From NCBI RefSeq assembly GCF_963678635.1, contig NC_087066.1, positions 2,468,633 to 2,532,632 of the forward strand: DNA of 64,000 bases, read 5' to 3'. This document shows, in pieces, positions 11,232-21,584 of the stretch. Below the pieces are notes generated by a model. The model was not told where the DNA came from, made no database searches, and was given only the letters and a program-made list of their open reading frames with translations. Each line of letters begins with the position of its first letter. Within the stretch, counting starts at the first letter, position 1. Origin of the DNA: Symsagittifera roscoffensis. Taxonomy: Eukaryota > Xenacoelomorpha > Acoela > Convolutidae. Position numbers and translations under genes: made by a program.

Positions 11232-11749
11232 TTAATAACAAAGGTTTAGCAGGCAAGCGAAAAAGAAACTCTCCCTCAAAGAGACCAGATTCAATTGTAG
11301 GAGTCCCTTCAACGAGTTACACGCCAACGGTAGGAAAGACAAATAAAAGGAGGAGAACCAACACCCCGAGCACGAAAGGTTCAAAGATCTCCTTTAATAG
11401 TTCAGATTCATCGTTCGAATTAGACCTTTGGGATAAAGTTATCGACGACTACTTGGGTACGGAAGCGGAAACTGTATATAATACACCGACTGTTAATTAC
11501 CATAGTGATTTAGATTAGCCAAGAAGTACCGTACAAAGCCAAACGAACACTCAGACAGCGATCACTATCCCAACGAGCACAAGCGATGACCCAATTAGAT
11601 TGGACAGCTCTTCGGAGAAGACAGTGGAGACATCAAAAACTCCGATATCTATCAAACCCCGCTCAAGAAGGAACCCAGGTCCCCCTAAAATTTACGGAGA
11701 CAAGCGTTTTATCGATCAAGTGACGCTTGCAACGGAGACCAACAGTGCA
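11232..11749 (+). pseudogene. Low-complexity C-terminal tail of element C Pol, 5' part
   Basis: After the TAA at 11229 the same frame stays open and encodes a Ser/Thr/Lys-rich tail, interrupted by a TAG at 11517-11519 and reopened at 11600. It runs up to the LINE target duplication at 11738-11749. The frame resumes on the far side of the LINE at 15456. Function unknown; long hydrophilic tails after integrase are known in some gypsy elements. Confidence 0.55.
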
Positions 11750-12718
11750 TCATTTGGCAAGTCCCAAACTGCCACAGTATGGTGCAGGTCCCGGAAGGAG
11801 AGAGCCTTTTTGCGGTGGGATCAACAACCAGAGGACTACGAGGACTCCGGTTGCAAACTTTCTGGATCGGGAGCGACGACCCGGCCTCTGCTACCAGCAG
11901 ACCAACGTCAAACTCCTCTCACCGGGCGCCCATGCGTGGGACCCTCGGCCGGGTTTTTGTTATCGGATCAGCCTAAGCCGGCGAGTCTGATCCGCACCCT
12001 CGTACTAAGAGCCGGCGTCGAGCCAAACCCTGGACCACCCAGACGCCCTCAGACACTGAAATCCCCCTGCACGGTGTGCACTGAAACCTGGGGAGGCGGC
12101 ACCACCGTATGGTGCCACTGCTGCGGAAGCTGGATCCACCAGCGGTGCAGCGGCCTTCGGACTGTGGCCGAATGGCACAGAGACTACGTCTGCCCGAGGT
12201 GTCCACCAGTCACGCTTTTCAGTGCACCCACACCCTCTCAAGTAACCACCCAGACTGTCGACCCTCCAACCCCCACTACACCACCCCAACCCACCAAAAG
12301 AGATCCCATCCCACCTCCAAATCCACGACCCCGACAACCGAAGGCAGAGCCACTGACGTTCCTGCAACTAAATTGCAACGGGATACGGAACAAAACAACA
12401 GAACTGTGCCGTTTTCTCCGTACCCGTAAGATCAAAGTGGCCGCTTTGCAGGAGACAAAGCTCACCGCCAAAGGGAAAGACCCAGTCTTTGAAGACTACA
12501 CTATAGTCCGAAAAGACCGAGGAAGCGGAGCCGGCGGAGGACTTATGTTTCTCGTGCACCACACAATCCCTTTCACCCCTGTGGACGAGAACACACCTCC
12601 TGGCGAGCGCCTTGAACACCAATCGATTCAAATCCCACTCCTAAACGAGGTGCTCACAATAAGAAACGTGTACATCCCCCCAGCAGTAGCTGCCCCCCGA
12701 ACTTCACCCCCTCGTTGA
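11750..12718 (+). pseudogene. LINE N-terminus: 2A-like peptide, PHD-like finger, endonuclease
   Basis: The frame enters from element C without a stop. The N-terminal stretch ends in a 2A-like motif (11987-12037), then a cysteine/histidine cluster at about 12068-12200 spaced C-x2-C...C-x2-C...H-x2-C...C-x2-C, typical of a PHD-like finger. A proline-rich linker (12220-12345) leads to the apurinic-type endonuclease from 12355: L-Q-L-N-C-N-G-I (Asn metal ligand region) and A-A-L-Q-E-T-K-L (catalytic Glu). The endonuclease nicks target DNA to prime reverse transcription. The frame is lost in a C-run at about 12690, and the next endonuclease block continues in another frame at 12715. Confidence 0.8.
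11987..12037 (+). other. 2A-like ribosome-skipping motif
   Basis: Reads L-I-R-T-L-V-L-R-A-G-V-E-P-N-P-G-P. The conserved end of 2A peptides is D-V/I-E-x-N-P-G-P; here only the Asp is replaced by Gly, a substitution I recall in other LINE 2A peptides. It lies just before the PHD-like finger, as in other LINEs that use 2A to separate a leader from the enzymatic polyprotein. Confidence 0.7.
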
Positions 12719-12906
12719 CCCCTTTCCTCGAGACTAGATGCTCCCTGATACTGGGCGACATCAACGCACACGACCCCATTTGGTGCTCGTCCATTCAGGA
12801 CTCGCGCGGAGAGACCCTAGCCGACGAAATTGAGGCATCGAGCTTTGGAGCGCTGAACACACCCACAGCGACCCGTATGCCAACTTCGGGCCAGGCAACC
12901 TCCTGA
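12715..12906 (+). pseudogene. LINE endonuclease, C-terminal part (shifted frame)
   Basis: Continues the endonuclease after the C-run frameshift: L-I-L-G-D-I-N-A-H-D-P (the G-D-x-N-A-H motif with catalytic Asp and Asn) and a D-S-R-G block. The frame is lost again at about 12900. The final S-D-H-L-P-V motif (catalytic Asp and His) is found in the next frame near 12970. Confidence 0.75.
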
Positions 12907-14581
12907 CGTATCCCTTGCCTCAGAAGATCTCCTGTCGAAACTGAGCTGGGAGACGGAAACCACGCTGAGCTCCGACCACCTGCCAGTCATCATCCGACTA
13001 TCAACCAGTCCCCTGACAATTCCAGCCCCGAACAAGACCTTCACAAACTTCCTCCGCGCGGACTGGGACGGCTTCAAGTCGGAAACAGATGCTGCGTTCG
13101 CGTCTCTCGAGGAGCAGCCCGATCCCTACAAAGGAGAAAGGTTGTTCCGCGAGATCGTAAACAAGGCAGCCAAGCACCACATCCCGTCTGGCCGTCTCCC
13201 AACGAGCACTCCAGGCCTACCGCCAGAAGCGGCCAAGCTCACCAGCCAACGCGATGCCCTGAGGACAAACAACCCCAGATCCCCAGACTTGCCACTCCTC
13301 AACAACAAAATCGAGATGATCCTCAGGAAGTCCCAAACTGCCCGATGGCACGAATACCTCCAGACATTTGATCACAAAACAAAACCAGAGAAACTCTGGA
13401 GGACCATTCGTACCATTGACGGCAAAAAACGCGACCCGCCAAACCCGTCCATCAGGTTTGACGGACGCACATACACCCGACCTAAGGACCAAGCCAGACT
13501 TTTCAACAAGCATTTGACGGCCCCAATCAAACATGAAAGCTCAAAAGAGAACCGAGTCATCAAACGCAAATTGAAGTCACTTTCCCTCGAAACCCCCATA
13601 CAGACGACCCCATCCCAAGTCAGCAAGGCGATCCGCAAGTGCGAGAGTTCGAAGGCGTGCGGCTCCGATGGGCTAAACGCACTGCATTTGAAAAACCTCG
13701 GACAGCACGGTGTCGCCTGGCTGACCAAAGTTTTCAATGGCTCCCTCGCAAAGTCCCAAATCCCCGCCATTTGGAAAAAATCAATTGTCATACCACTACT
13801 CAAGCCCGGAAAACCCCCACAGGACTGGTACTCCTACCGCCCCGTCTCGTTACTCTGCCCCGCTGTCAAAATTTTGGAAGCCTGCATCCTCCCAATACTT
13901 CAATCCCACCTGACCCCAGAACCACACCAACACGGCTTCCCCCCCCCCCCCCTCCACTCAACCACAACTGCCCTGCTCGAAATCTCCAGCGCGGTCGCCG
14001 ACGGTTTCAACCAAAAGAAACCGGCAGACCGCACGGTACTGGTGACATTAGACCTTTCCAAGGCCTTTGATATGGTATGTCACCGCACCCTGCTGGAGAA
14101 ATTGAGCAGAACTTCACTACCCCCTTCGCTGACCCGCTGGCTCTCAGGGTACCTGACCGGCCGCCAAGCACGCACCCTTTTCCGCGGTGAGACATCTCCC
14201 GCCAGAATTGTCCGAACAGGTGTTCCGCAAGGCTCAGTCATATCACCGACTCTGATTAACTCCTACGTTGGCTCCCTCCCCTCCCCTCCCGAGGGTGTCA
14301 ACGTGGTGAGCTACGCAGACGACGTGACGCCCTGGGCCAGCGGGCCGAAGATCAATATCATCACCGCTAAGTTGCAGCCATACCTCGACTCCCTAACGTC
14401 CTACTTTCAATCCCTCAAACTCGCACTCTCCCCCGGAAAATGCGCTGTAACAATACTCACGCCTGACACCAAGGAATGCAACATACAACCACACTTGACG
14501 GTGGCAGATATCCCGTTCAAGTTGGAAAAACACCCCAAAGTACTTGGTGTCAGGTTTGACCCGATGTTCAAGTTCGGGTAA
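12905..14581 (+). pseudogene. LINE reverse transcriptase
   Basis: Open from about 12905 to the stop at 14579-14581; the first Met is at 13142, but homology starts before it (S-D-H-L-P-V-I near 12970). RT motifs in order: K-A-C-G-S-D-G-L-N near 13650, Y-R-P-V-S-L-L near 13835, L-D-L-S-K-A-F-D near 14050, G-V-P-Q-G-S-V-I-S-P near 14220 and the catalytic S-Y-A-D-D near 14310. RT copies the element RNA into the nicked target. A poly-C run at about 13940 encodes a proline string and may be a slippage spot. The TAA at 14579 interrupts the frame, since the same frame continues with RT thumb-like sequence. Confidence 0.85.
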
Positions 14582-15420
14582 CATTGCAGGGTCGCTGCCT
14601 CCAACGCCTCCAGGGCGGTCAACGCCATGAAGGCCTTGGCAGGCACGGACTGGGGTCAGGACACGGAAACGCTACTCGTGACCTTCAAAGCCTTGGTCAG
14701 GCCTCGTCTCGAATACGCGGCCCCAGTTTGGTCTACAGTCGCATCCGAGACCAGTGTCAAGCGTCTGCAGACCATCAAAAACGCGGCTCTGCGGGTCGCC
14801 ACCGGGAACCATCTATTGGCCCCCCAAAGCCACCTACACGAAGAGACGCAGGTGCTCCCGGTGAAAGCCCACACGGCAATGCTTGCAACACAACATCTTT
14901 TGGCTTGCCACCTCCCCGAACACCCTGGTCAGAGACTCCTCGAGAAACCTCCTCCCCCCCGCAAAATGAAACCCACACTAGTCTCTGGCCATGCCCCCGT
15001 CTGGAACACCTCCTTGAAGGCGTTGGCCTGCCGCTACCACCGAAGGAGTACCGACGGCTCCTGAAAACTGTGCACACAAAGACGGTGGCGACGACAACCC
15101 AGTCGTATCCACCGTCTGGAGTCCTCGGCACAAGACCCCCTCCTGTCAACGTCCGAGAGGAGAAGACCCTACCCAGACGTACTCGGAGGACCCTCAGCCA
15201 ACTTCGGTCCGGCTACAGTCAACACCTGTTGTCGTACCGGGCCAGGCTCGAACCAGAACAAGGGTCCTCCTGTCCCCTCTGCCATACAGCCCCCCACACG
15301 ACTGCCCACCTGTTCCAGTGCCCCACAAACCCCACTAACCTCCCCCTCACTGCCCTTTGGACAAACCCGGTGGAAGCCGCCCGTTTCATTGACCTGGCCG
15401 GGGTACACCCCACAATGTAG
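14582..15420 (+). pseudogene. LINE C-terminal region (thumb and zinc-finger-like end)
   Basis: After the stop at 14579 the same frame continues to about 15000 with typical post-RT sequence (A-L-V-R-P-R-L-E-Y-A-A-P-V-W). A frameshift near 15000 then moves to the frame ending at 15420. This last part carries C-P-L-C-H...H-L-F-Q-C, the C-terminal Cys/His motif common in Jockey-type LINEs. It ends 35 bp before the (CAA)n tail. Confidence 0.75.
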
Positions 15421-15467
15421 GGCCCCGGCGAGAGCCAACTACAACAACAACAACAACCAACAGTGCA
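15421..15467 (+). repeat. LINE 3' end: (CAA)n tail and target-site duplication
   Basis: A short 3' UTR, five or so CAA units (about 15440-15457) and the downstream copy of the 12-bp duplication (15456-15467). The upstream copy is at 11738-11749. Confidence 0.85.
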
Positions 15468-15812
15468 GTAGACTCCGACGACGAACTTCTAATTACGTTC
15501 TCCAGCGCAAAGAGTCCACGAACTAAAATGACTTACTGTACGGTGTCCCCTTCGGATTATCTGACATCAATTGAAGATATACCACGGCACACAACACCGG
15601 TGGCGGAAACCACACAAGGCTCCTCCTCAACACCCTCCTCTCGAACAACAAAGGTCGCATGTTTACCATCTCCATTGGTAGAAGTTGGTATTAATACTCA
15701 GGATGATGACGGCAGCAACATATCTTCGGGAATTGACGCCGATGTAAGGAGGGAGGTCGATAGCTTTTATGATAGATATAACGCCACGAACGTAAACTCC
15801 GAAAACTTTTAA
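15456..15812 (+). pseudogene. Low-complexity C-terminal tail of element C Pol, 3' part
   Basis: Resumes in the same frame as the host element frame before the LINE (codon phase agrees across the 12-bp duplication). Encodes an acidic, Ser/Thr-rich end of about 118 residues that stops at 15810-15812. This shows the LINE entered an open reading frame of element C. Function unknown. Confidence 0.6.
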
Positions 15813-16174
15813 ACTCTGGTAACATTATATCTTTCTTATTTGCTCGAGCTTTTATCCACTAGATGACCCATTTTTTGTTTAGTTAGTGATTTAGTTAGTT
15901 CGCCTTAATTGTGTAAATGCTACATAACCCCAGTTGTACATATCATTTTGTACATTCAGTGTTGATATCTGTGTAAACCTGTAAGTAGCCTGTATATATT
16001 ACCACATAATCACCTCCATTGTAATTTGTACTCTCTGTAAATTTCCATTGGTGCTAAACGCGGTTACTTTTTGTTTCAATTTTGGCCCTGGACGAAGCGA
16101 GGGTAGATGGAGTATATGTGTGATATTGGCTACATCGACGAGCAGGCAGATATTAATTTTTGTGCAGTGGGGAA
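15813..16174 (+). other. 3' untranslated region of element C
   Basis: AT-rich with no reading frame; ends in the purine run GTGGGGAA just before the 3' LTR, a likely polypurine tract. Confidence 0.6.
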
Positions 16175-16386
16175 TGTGGTGATTTAGTATTTTAGTATGT
16201 TATAACCTTGACCTCTTTTGTCTAATCAAGTACCAGTTAATGTTCACTCTACGAAGTCCATTGGACTTCGAGTCACTAGTTGCTCTTTTTAGACGACAGT
16301 CAGTTTTAATTCATACATTACTTTTTATTCTGTTTTAATCTTAGTTAGATACAATAGTTACCAGTGGTAAACATACACTTTTATTA
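16175..16386 (+). repeat. 3' LTR of element C
   Basis: Pairs with 6155-6366. Followed by the CACCA target duplication at 16387-16391. Confidence 0.9.
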
Positions 16387-16693
16387 CACCATTACCAGCA
16401 TTGCATTTGAGACTAATTCTGCGTGGTTCTGTTTGCGATTGCAAAACACTTAATCTAAACTTTAACTGCGCTCTGAAGCAATAAAACCAAAATATGATAT
16501 TCATTAAATTGATCTATAAAATTCCAAATCCTGAAATTTTGGCCCTGAGAATAATTTCAGGTTCTTTTTTCAATCTATTCAAAACTATAATTAACCCAAT
16601 AAATTAGCTTTGAAGACGCTTGAACACTGAGTTGTGGCCAATTCTGTGCAGTTGTAATATAATCCGGCTCTCTCGCTGTATTTCGTCATTGTT

Positions 16694-17371
16694 CTATCCT
16701 TTGCGACAACAGGTTCTCACTTCTATGATTACCTGGCCGCCATTTGTGAATATTTGCAAGTGGTTCTCCTTGATAGTTTTTTCCACTATTGCTCTTCCAC
16801 TTGCTTTGGTTTGCAACCGTACTTTATACTCTTCGTAAAAATCTGGACAAGAAGCTGCGGATATGGGAGCCCAAATGCATAAGTTTGTGCGGCTTGGCCA
16901 CGGTGGATTCTCAGCGTAGCTATTTATTTGTGAGGAAACTTCATTTAAATGTTGATTCATGTTTTTGCTTAATTTTAGAATTTTCATTTTATCCTTTTCT
17001 CTCGTGTAATTTAGTTGTTTGTAGAGTTCTTCTCGGAATTCGCTGAACATGTTTGTCTGATTCTGGAGAGATTCATTTTTGTTTTGCTTCATAATTGGGA
17101 TCAAATCTTTCAATGCTTCCGTTTTGTCCTTTATGGACTGGATTATCTGGAGTTTGGCCTCCTCCCTTGTCAAGTGTGGAGTGATGGAGGTGTTGGGTGT
17201 CGGGACTAGCACTGGCACTGAGTACACTGCCTGGTACTCGCTTATCTGGATGGATCTGTGCAGCAGGTCAGTCGTCACTTTCATGTCGTTTAGGTTGATC
17301 CGACTCAGATCCATCGGCTTCACCACCCACTTTTCCCCATTGAACTCCGAATGGAACTCCTCCTGGTCCAT
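16694..17371 (-). CDS. Hypothetical protein or exon, coiled-coil-like
   Basis: 225-codon open frame on the minus strand, not recognised. Residues about 80-155 are rich in Lys, Glu, Gln and Asn with spaced Leu/Met, suggesting a coiled coil; the C-terminal third has a more mixed, folded-protein composition with several cysteines. A CAG/GTAATC donor-like site at about 16735 (minus strand) falls near the end of the frame, and an acceptor-like TACTTCAG lies just before the first Met. It may therefore be an internal exon of a host gene rather than a complete gene. Element C lies downstream in this reading direction. No mobile-element motif was seen. Confidence 0.4.
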   Translation of the reverse strand: MDQEEFHSEFNGEKWVVKPMDLSRINLNDMKVTTDLLHRSIQISEYQAVYSVPVLVPTPNTSITPHLTREEAKLQIIQSIKDKTEALKDLIPIMKQNKNESLQNQTNMFSEFREELYKQLNYTREKDKMKILKLSKNMNQHLNEVSSQINSYAENPPWPSRTNLCIWAPISAASCPDFYEEYKVRLQTKASGRAIVEKTIKENHLQIFTNGGQVIIEVRTCCRKG

Positions 17372-17401
17372 TGTGTCTGAAGTAAGGCATCTCCTTAACT
17401 A

Positions 17402-17431
17402 CCCACCCCCTCCCTCTCCCTCTCCCTCTGC
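17402..17431. repeat. CCCTCT-type microsatellite
   Basis: Short tandem CCCTCT/CCCTCC units. The stretch 17461-18000 after it holds nothing recognisable beyond a C-run at 17731-17740. Confidence 0.7.
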
Positions 17432-18002
17432 AAATGGTGGGTCTTGTTGGTAGGTACAAAAATCTTTCTACTCAACTTTTGAATTATACATATACAGGGG
17501 TTACCCTGATGCCGTTTCTCGTTTTACTCCGTTTTGCAAAAAGATTAACTCATGGATGTAATTATTGTGGTTTGGCAAAGTGTTTTTTGTAGAATGCTTG
17601 GGGTTGCAGAGTTAGTCCGCATGCGAAAATTAATAACGAAATTTGTACATTTATGTGGACAGGTGCGGATAAGAGCCATGTGTGGAGAAATAGGCGGGCA
17701 ATTTACATGCAACGGAGGCTTTTACGGACCCCCCCCCCCCCACAGACACAAAGCCCGTGCTTACACACACCTTTCTATTTACATGAATAGAAGTTGGACC
17801 GCTCTTTGAGCTTATCCCGGATAAAAATCGATTATATTGCATTCAGTCTCTTTAAAGTTACAAAAAGGCTGTTTTATTTTATCCACCATTAGGAATCTTT
17901 AAAAGAAAAATACATTTGTTCATTTTCGAACGAGATCAAAACCAGTATTTAAAATATCAAATTAAATTCTTGTTAATTATCTCTGCAATACAGTTAGAAC
18001 TA

Positions 18003-18676
18003 CAGTGCTGATTTAAATTAACCGGACAAAACGCGTTAAACTTAAAAATTTGAAACCGGTTTTTTCTCAAATTGGGTTGAGTTTAGGTGAAAACTTATGA
18101 AGACAAAATTTGCCTAAAATTTTAGCAGAATTAATATGGTTTAATTTATTTTGCGAAATTCGGGCCCGAAATTTTATCCCAAAATTAGGTCATTTGCATA
18201 TCAAAGTGAGTCCTTTACATAGCGCCACAAACTTTAAGAAAGGTATTTTCTCCAAAAAAATTGGAAATTGTTTGAAAATTGTTTTTAAATAAAAAGTTGG
18301 TACTTTATATTGTAAAAACGACCTTTTTTGTCTATCAAACAAAAATAAAATATTTTATACACTTTTTTGGAGGTTATGCCTTTCTTAAAGTTTGTTGGGC
18401 TACGTAAGGGGCTCACTTTGATATAATTGAGTCTGTGATCGACTGGGTATTTTTGACGTAATTTCTGATTATTTAAGAAAAGCCAAAATGACCTAATTTT
18501 GGGATAAAATTTCGGGCACGAATTTCGCAAAATAAATTACATTATAATAATTCTGCTAAAATTTTAAGCAAATTTTGTCTTCATAAGTTTTCACCTAAAC
18601 TCAACCCAATTGAAAAAAAAACGGTTTTAAATTTCAAGTTTAACGCGTTTTGTCCGGTTAATTTAAATCAGCACTG
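18003..18676. mobile_element. Fold-back mariner-type MITE
   Basis: Both ends read CAGTGCTGATTTAAATTAAC inward as perfect inverted repeats and are flanked by TA (18001-18002, 18677-18678), the Tc1/mariner target signature. The similarity continues inward for most of the element, making two long arms (about 18003-18270 and 18370-18676) around a short AT-rich loop; the right arm has an extra segment of about 65 bp. No transposase frame is present, so it is non-autonomous. Confidence 0.85.
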
Positions 18677-18761
18677 TAACCAATCATGATCATGAAGCTA
18701 TTTATAGTTTCAGCCAGAGAAAAAAAAATTGATCTTTTTTAATTCTAAACCTCGCAACATT

Positions 18762-18908
18762 ACCAGTATATACAAGATCTATTGAGACTAGGAAATATAA
18801 GAGTAAGATTAGGATTGGTATTAGACTAAGAAGCTGCACAAACCTATCCGGCCGAAAATAAGATAGCGTGACGAACAGACGTGTACTTTATCCGAAATTA
18901 CTCTATGA
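18762..18908 (+). repeat. Relic LTR fragment of the A/B family
   Basis: Matches the second half of the 410-bp LTRs (compare 42567-42743): CCAGTATA, AGATCTATTGAG, GTATTAGACTAAGAAG and TATCCGGCCGAAAATAAGAT are shared in order, with several substitutions and a deletion. An old truncated LTR, so the family has been here longer than the two young copies. Confidence 0.8.
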
Positions 18909-21095
18909 GAAAGCGACCCCGGACTCAAACTCAAATTGTCAGATTGGTATGGACTAACTACGTCAAGACACACATGTTTGGTCTCGTACTTAACCTTCTA
19001 AAACCGCATAAAGTTGATGCTCGTGCGAAGTGGGGGAAAATGACAAAGAATCCAAAAAACCAAATATTTTTTCATTTTAAATCAAAAATTTTCAAACGCG
19101 ATTCAGTAATTTCGAAACATGATTTTTGTTTTCGAAAATATACGTTATTAAGGAAAATAAAACAGAAAAACAAGATATGATTTAAGCAAAATTTATCAAA
19201 TTAACGTTTCAATGTTTTCCAGAGTTCTTCTGGAGATATAAATCAAAGATAATAACTATGTGGATAGATTGCTCAATTATTTTGTTGGAAACCAAACTTG
19301 AAATAATGAAAGAAAAAATAAAGTTGAATTGTTTTTAAAGAAAAGAAATTGATCAAAAAACTAAAATTGATTTTAAACATCAAAAGTTGAATATATGATT
19401 TAAATTAACTTATGATTGTCCATCCTTTTTGTCATTCAAGTCTATTTTTATTAAATGTTACCATGATACCTCAGTGAACTCTAGGTGTATTTTGTTCAGA
19501 CCACTTTGTAAAAGAAAAAGTTACGATTGGTTTTGAAGATCTAGCCCTGATACAAAGTGGCTGTGCTACGCGCTATCTTAAATGCATTTTAAGCTAACGT
19601 AAACTGCGCATCGGTTCATATTTGAAGTACATCTATGGCGCTAAAAAGCATAAAACATCATCTTGTAAACTTTTTAAAAATATCCAAAACTGATTCGAAT
19701 CTAAAATAGGAATAGGCAAGCTATTTGGTCAACCAGTTTGGCATTCCATCACACCAAAAACGATTTCCTAAATCTCCGCACAAGTTTTTGATGAAAAAAT
19801 GGTTTCCATACAACCCGAAAGATAAAAAAGGAACATCCTTCTGGTGGCATTTTGAGTTTTAAAACTTTTTGATAGATTTTTCTCTCTCAAAAATTACTAG
19901 TCATACAATTCTTATTAAATGCTTATTGAATGGATAGCATTTTCAATGCATATTCAGTTGCAAAACTTTTGAGCATAAATGAAACTTCAAAACTACCAAA
20001 AAAAAACATTTAATTACTTAAATTTCTCAAAAATTAAAAAAAAACAGATCTATCAATTTTGAGTTCTTTTCTTGCATTCTGACCAAAATTGTGTTAAAAT
20101 CTATTTTTTTAACACCTATTGAAACCTATTTATTTCTCAACCGATATCAGTCTTTTTTGGATATTTCCATACAAAAAAACGTAGCTGTATTTTTCAGCGC
20201 AAACTGTCAGAAAATGATTCCACTGCTTCAGAGCTACTTTTTATTTCACGACATCATGACAATAAAGATATTTTTCTAAGATATATTATTTCTGTTCTAC
20301 TCTACGGGCTGTTGATATGCACGCGATTTTGTAGTTTATCGAAAAGACGATGATCCATACAATTTGCATATATGAACATAGCCAAATGACTGTTGGAAAA
20401 GAATAATGAACGCGGGAAAATTTAAAAAAAAGCGACTTGTTTAATTAGATGGCCTTCAAGCTCTCTGAATTTGTAGAACAATTTATGAAAAATATTTTTT
20501 AAATTAACCCAATTTGGAAAACTGGATCAATAGGTTTAAAAAATGTCGGTGGGAAACTTGACAATTAATATCCATTTTCGAAAAAAAAAGTCGATCACGT
20601 TTTTCGTGACTTTTACAATTTTGCTGTTCGATTGTGGAGTTTTTTTTCTTTTTAAAAAAAGAATTGTACTGAAATTAAAAAGAAATCACAAGCCAAAGCG
20701 CGACAAATCAAAATGGATCGTGAACAATTTTGAAGACTTTTTTCTGAAAAAAAAGCAGCAAGACCTATATAAGAGTACTCACTACGTTTTTAAAAAGCTG
20801 GACACAAAAACTTCACACAAATTTCTAAACAGATGTAATGTTTGCGATATGATATGAGAATTGTATGACTGTGTTTCAAGCGTTTAATTCGGTTTTCATA
20901 TTCAAACCCCCGTTTCATTTTGCATGTTATTTTTAAGCATGCTATTATGGCTGAATGCGTGCTTTCTCGTAAAAAATACGAAAAACAAATCTGTTCACAA
21001 TAGTTTGTTTACTGCGCAAAGTTTATTCTATTTCAAAAATTAATTTAGTTTTTTAAATTGAAAATCAAATTTATTTGAGAATGGAAAGAAATTTC
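18909..21095. other. Intergenic, AT-rich
   Basis: No gene recognised. The stretch about 20600-20760 is a diverged repeat of about 21960-22120 (shared CGATTGTGGAG/CGATAGTGGAG and GTGAACAA...GAAG/AAGT-type blocks in the same order). Confidence 0.45.
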
Positions 21096-21584
21096 CTAAA
21101 CTGCAAAATTCCTAAGGAAGATACAACGTGATGAAAATTTCTCCCAGTAATTTTTCAAAGGTGGGGGCAAAGGAGAAGTAAAATTTAATGATCTTTTTAT
21201 GTTAAAGTGAGGGGAGTATTTAGTTGAGGAGATGCCTGAATTGTCCTCAAAATGAGCATTGTCGGCTGTTTCTGTGCTCTTGCATTTTTTCAGACCATAA
21301 CTTATCCATTGAAATCCCTTGCAACTTTCGTGGCTATGTTGGTGTTCACTTTTAGCCATATCCTTCTGGACTTGCTGCGACAATGTTTTATTGTCATTCA
21401 GCATTTTCGTCACTTTATCCGGCCGAGCGAGGAGGGGATTCCAGAACACTGATTCCCACTTCTTATCTGTGAAATTTGCCGATGACTCTTGAACTGTGCG
21501 GACAAACATCTCAATGAGGTCCCCCAGCACTACTTCGTCACTGGATGACACATATCCCCCATCTGTGAAAGAGGATGCCACCAC
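21096..21584 (-). CDS. Hypothetical protein or exon
   Basis: 162-codon minus-strand frame, not recognised. The first half (to about residue 95) is acidic and hydrophilic with a plausible helical region (W-E-S-V-F-W, then K-M-L-N-D-N-K-T-L). The last 40 residues, rich in Ser, Pro and Asn, look like intron or noncoding read-through. It could be an exon of the same host gene as the frame at 16694-17371, which lies downstream on the same strand; I see no direct proof. Confidence 0.3.
   Translation of the reverse strand: MVASSFTDGGYVSSSDEVVLGDLIEMFVRTVQESSANFTDKKWESVFWNPLLARPDKVTKMLNDNKTLSQQVQKDMAKSEHQHSHESCKGFQWISYGLKKCKSTETADNAHFEDNSGISSTKYSPHFNIKRSLNFTSPLPPPLKNYWEKFSSRCIFLRNFAV

Larger units (their letters stand above)
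11750..15455 (+). mobile_element. GC-rich LINE (2A, PHD-like finger, endonuclease, RT) inserted in element C
   Basis: 3.7-kb non-LTR retrotransposon bounded by a perfect 12-bp duplication, ACCAACAGTGCA, at 11738-11749 and 15456-15467. It ends in a short (CAA)n tail. Base composition is clearly richer in G and C than the surrounding AT-rich DNA. Order: 2A-like peptide, PHD-like zinc finger, apurinic-type endonuclease, RT with Y-A-D-D, and a C-terminal cysteine/histidine motif. This layout fits the Jockey/Ingi group of LINEs, but the clade is uncertain. It is dead: frameshifts near 12690, 12900 and 15000 and a stop at 14579. No in-frame ATG is seen before the 2A, so the 5' end may be truncated. 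Confidence 0.9.
6155..16386 (+). mobile_element. Element C: decayed full-length Ty3/gypsy retrotransposon with a nested LINE
   Basis: Two 212-bp LTRs (6155-6366 and 16175-16386) flank gag, protease, RT, RNase H, integrase and a long C-terminal pol tail. Both ends are bordered by CACCA (6150-6154 and 16387-16391), a 5-bp target duplication. The LTRs differ at about 11 positions by eye (about 95% identity), so the insertion is not recent. The coding region is broken in many places. A 3.7-kb LINE (11750-15455) lies inside the pol tail; without it the element is about 6.5 kb. Related to element D by gag start, PBS and zinc-knuckle pattern. A purine run (GTGGGGAA, about 16167-16174) before the 3' LTR fits a polypurine tract. 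Confidence 0.9.

Noticed and set aside
11668-11682. A second N-P-G-P string upstream of the LINE
   Set aside because: It lies in the element C tail before the LINE and lacks the D/G-V/I-E-x context of a 2A peptide; a coincidence.
11727-12471. Several overlapping frames in the LINE N-terminal region on both strands
   Set aside because: GC-rich DNA produces long chance frames; only one frame holds the 2A, PHD-like and endonuclease motifs.
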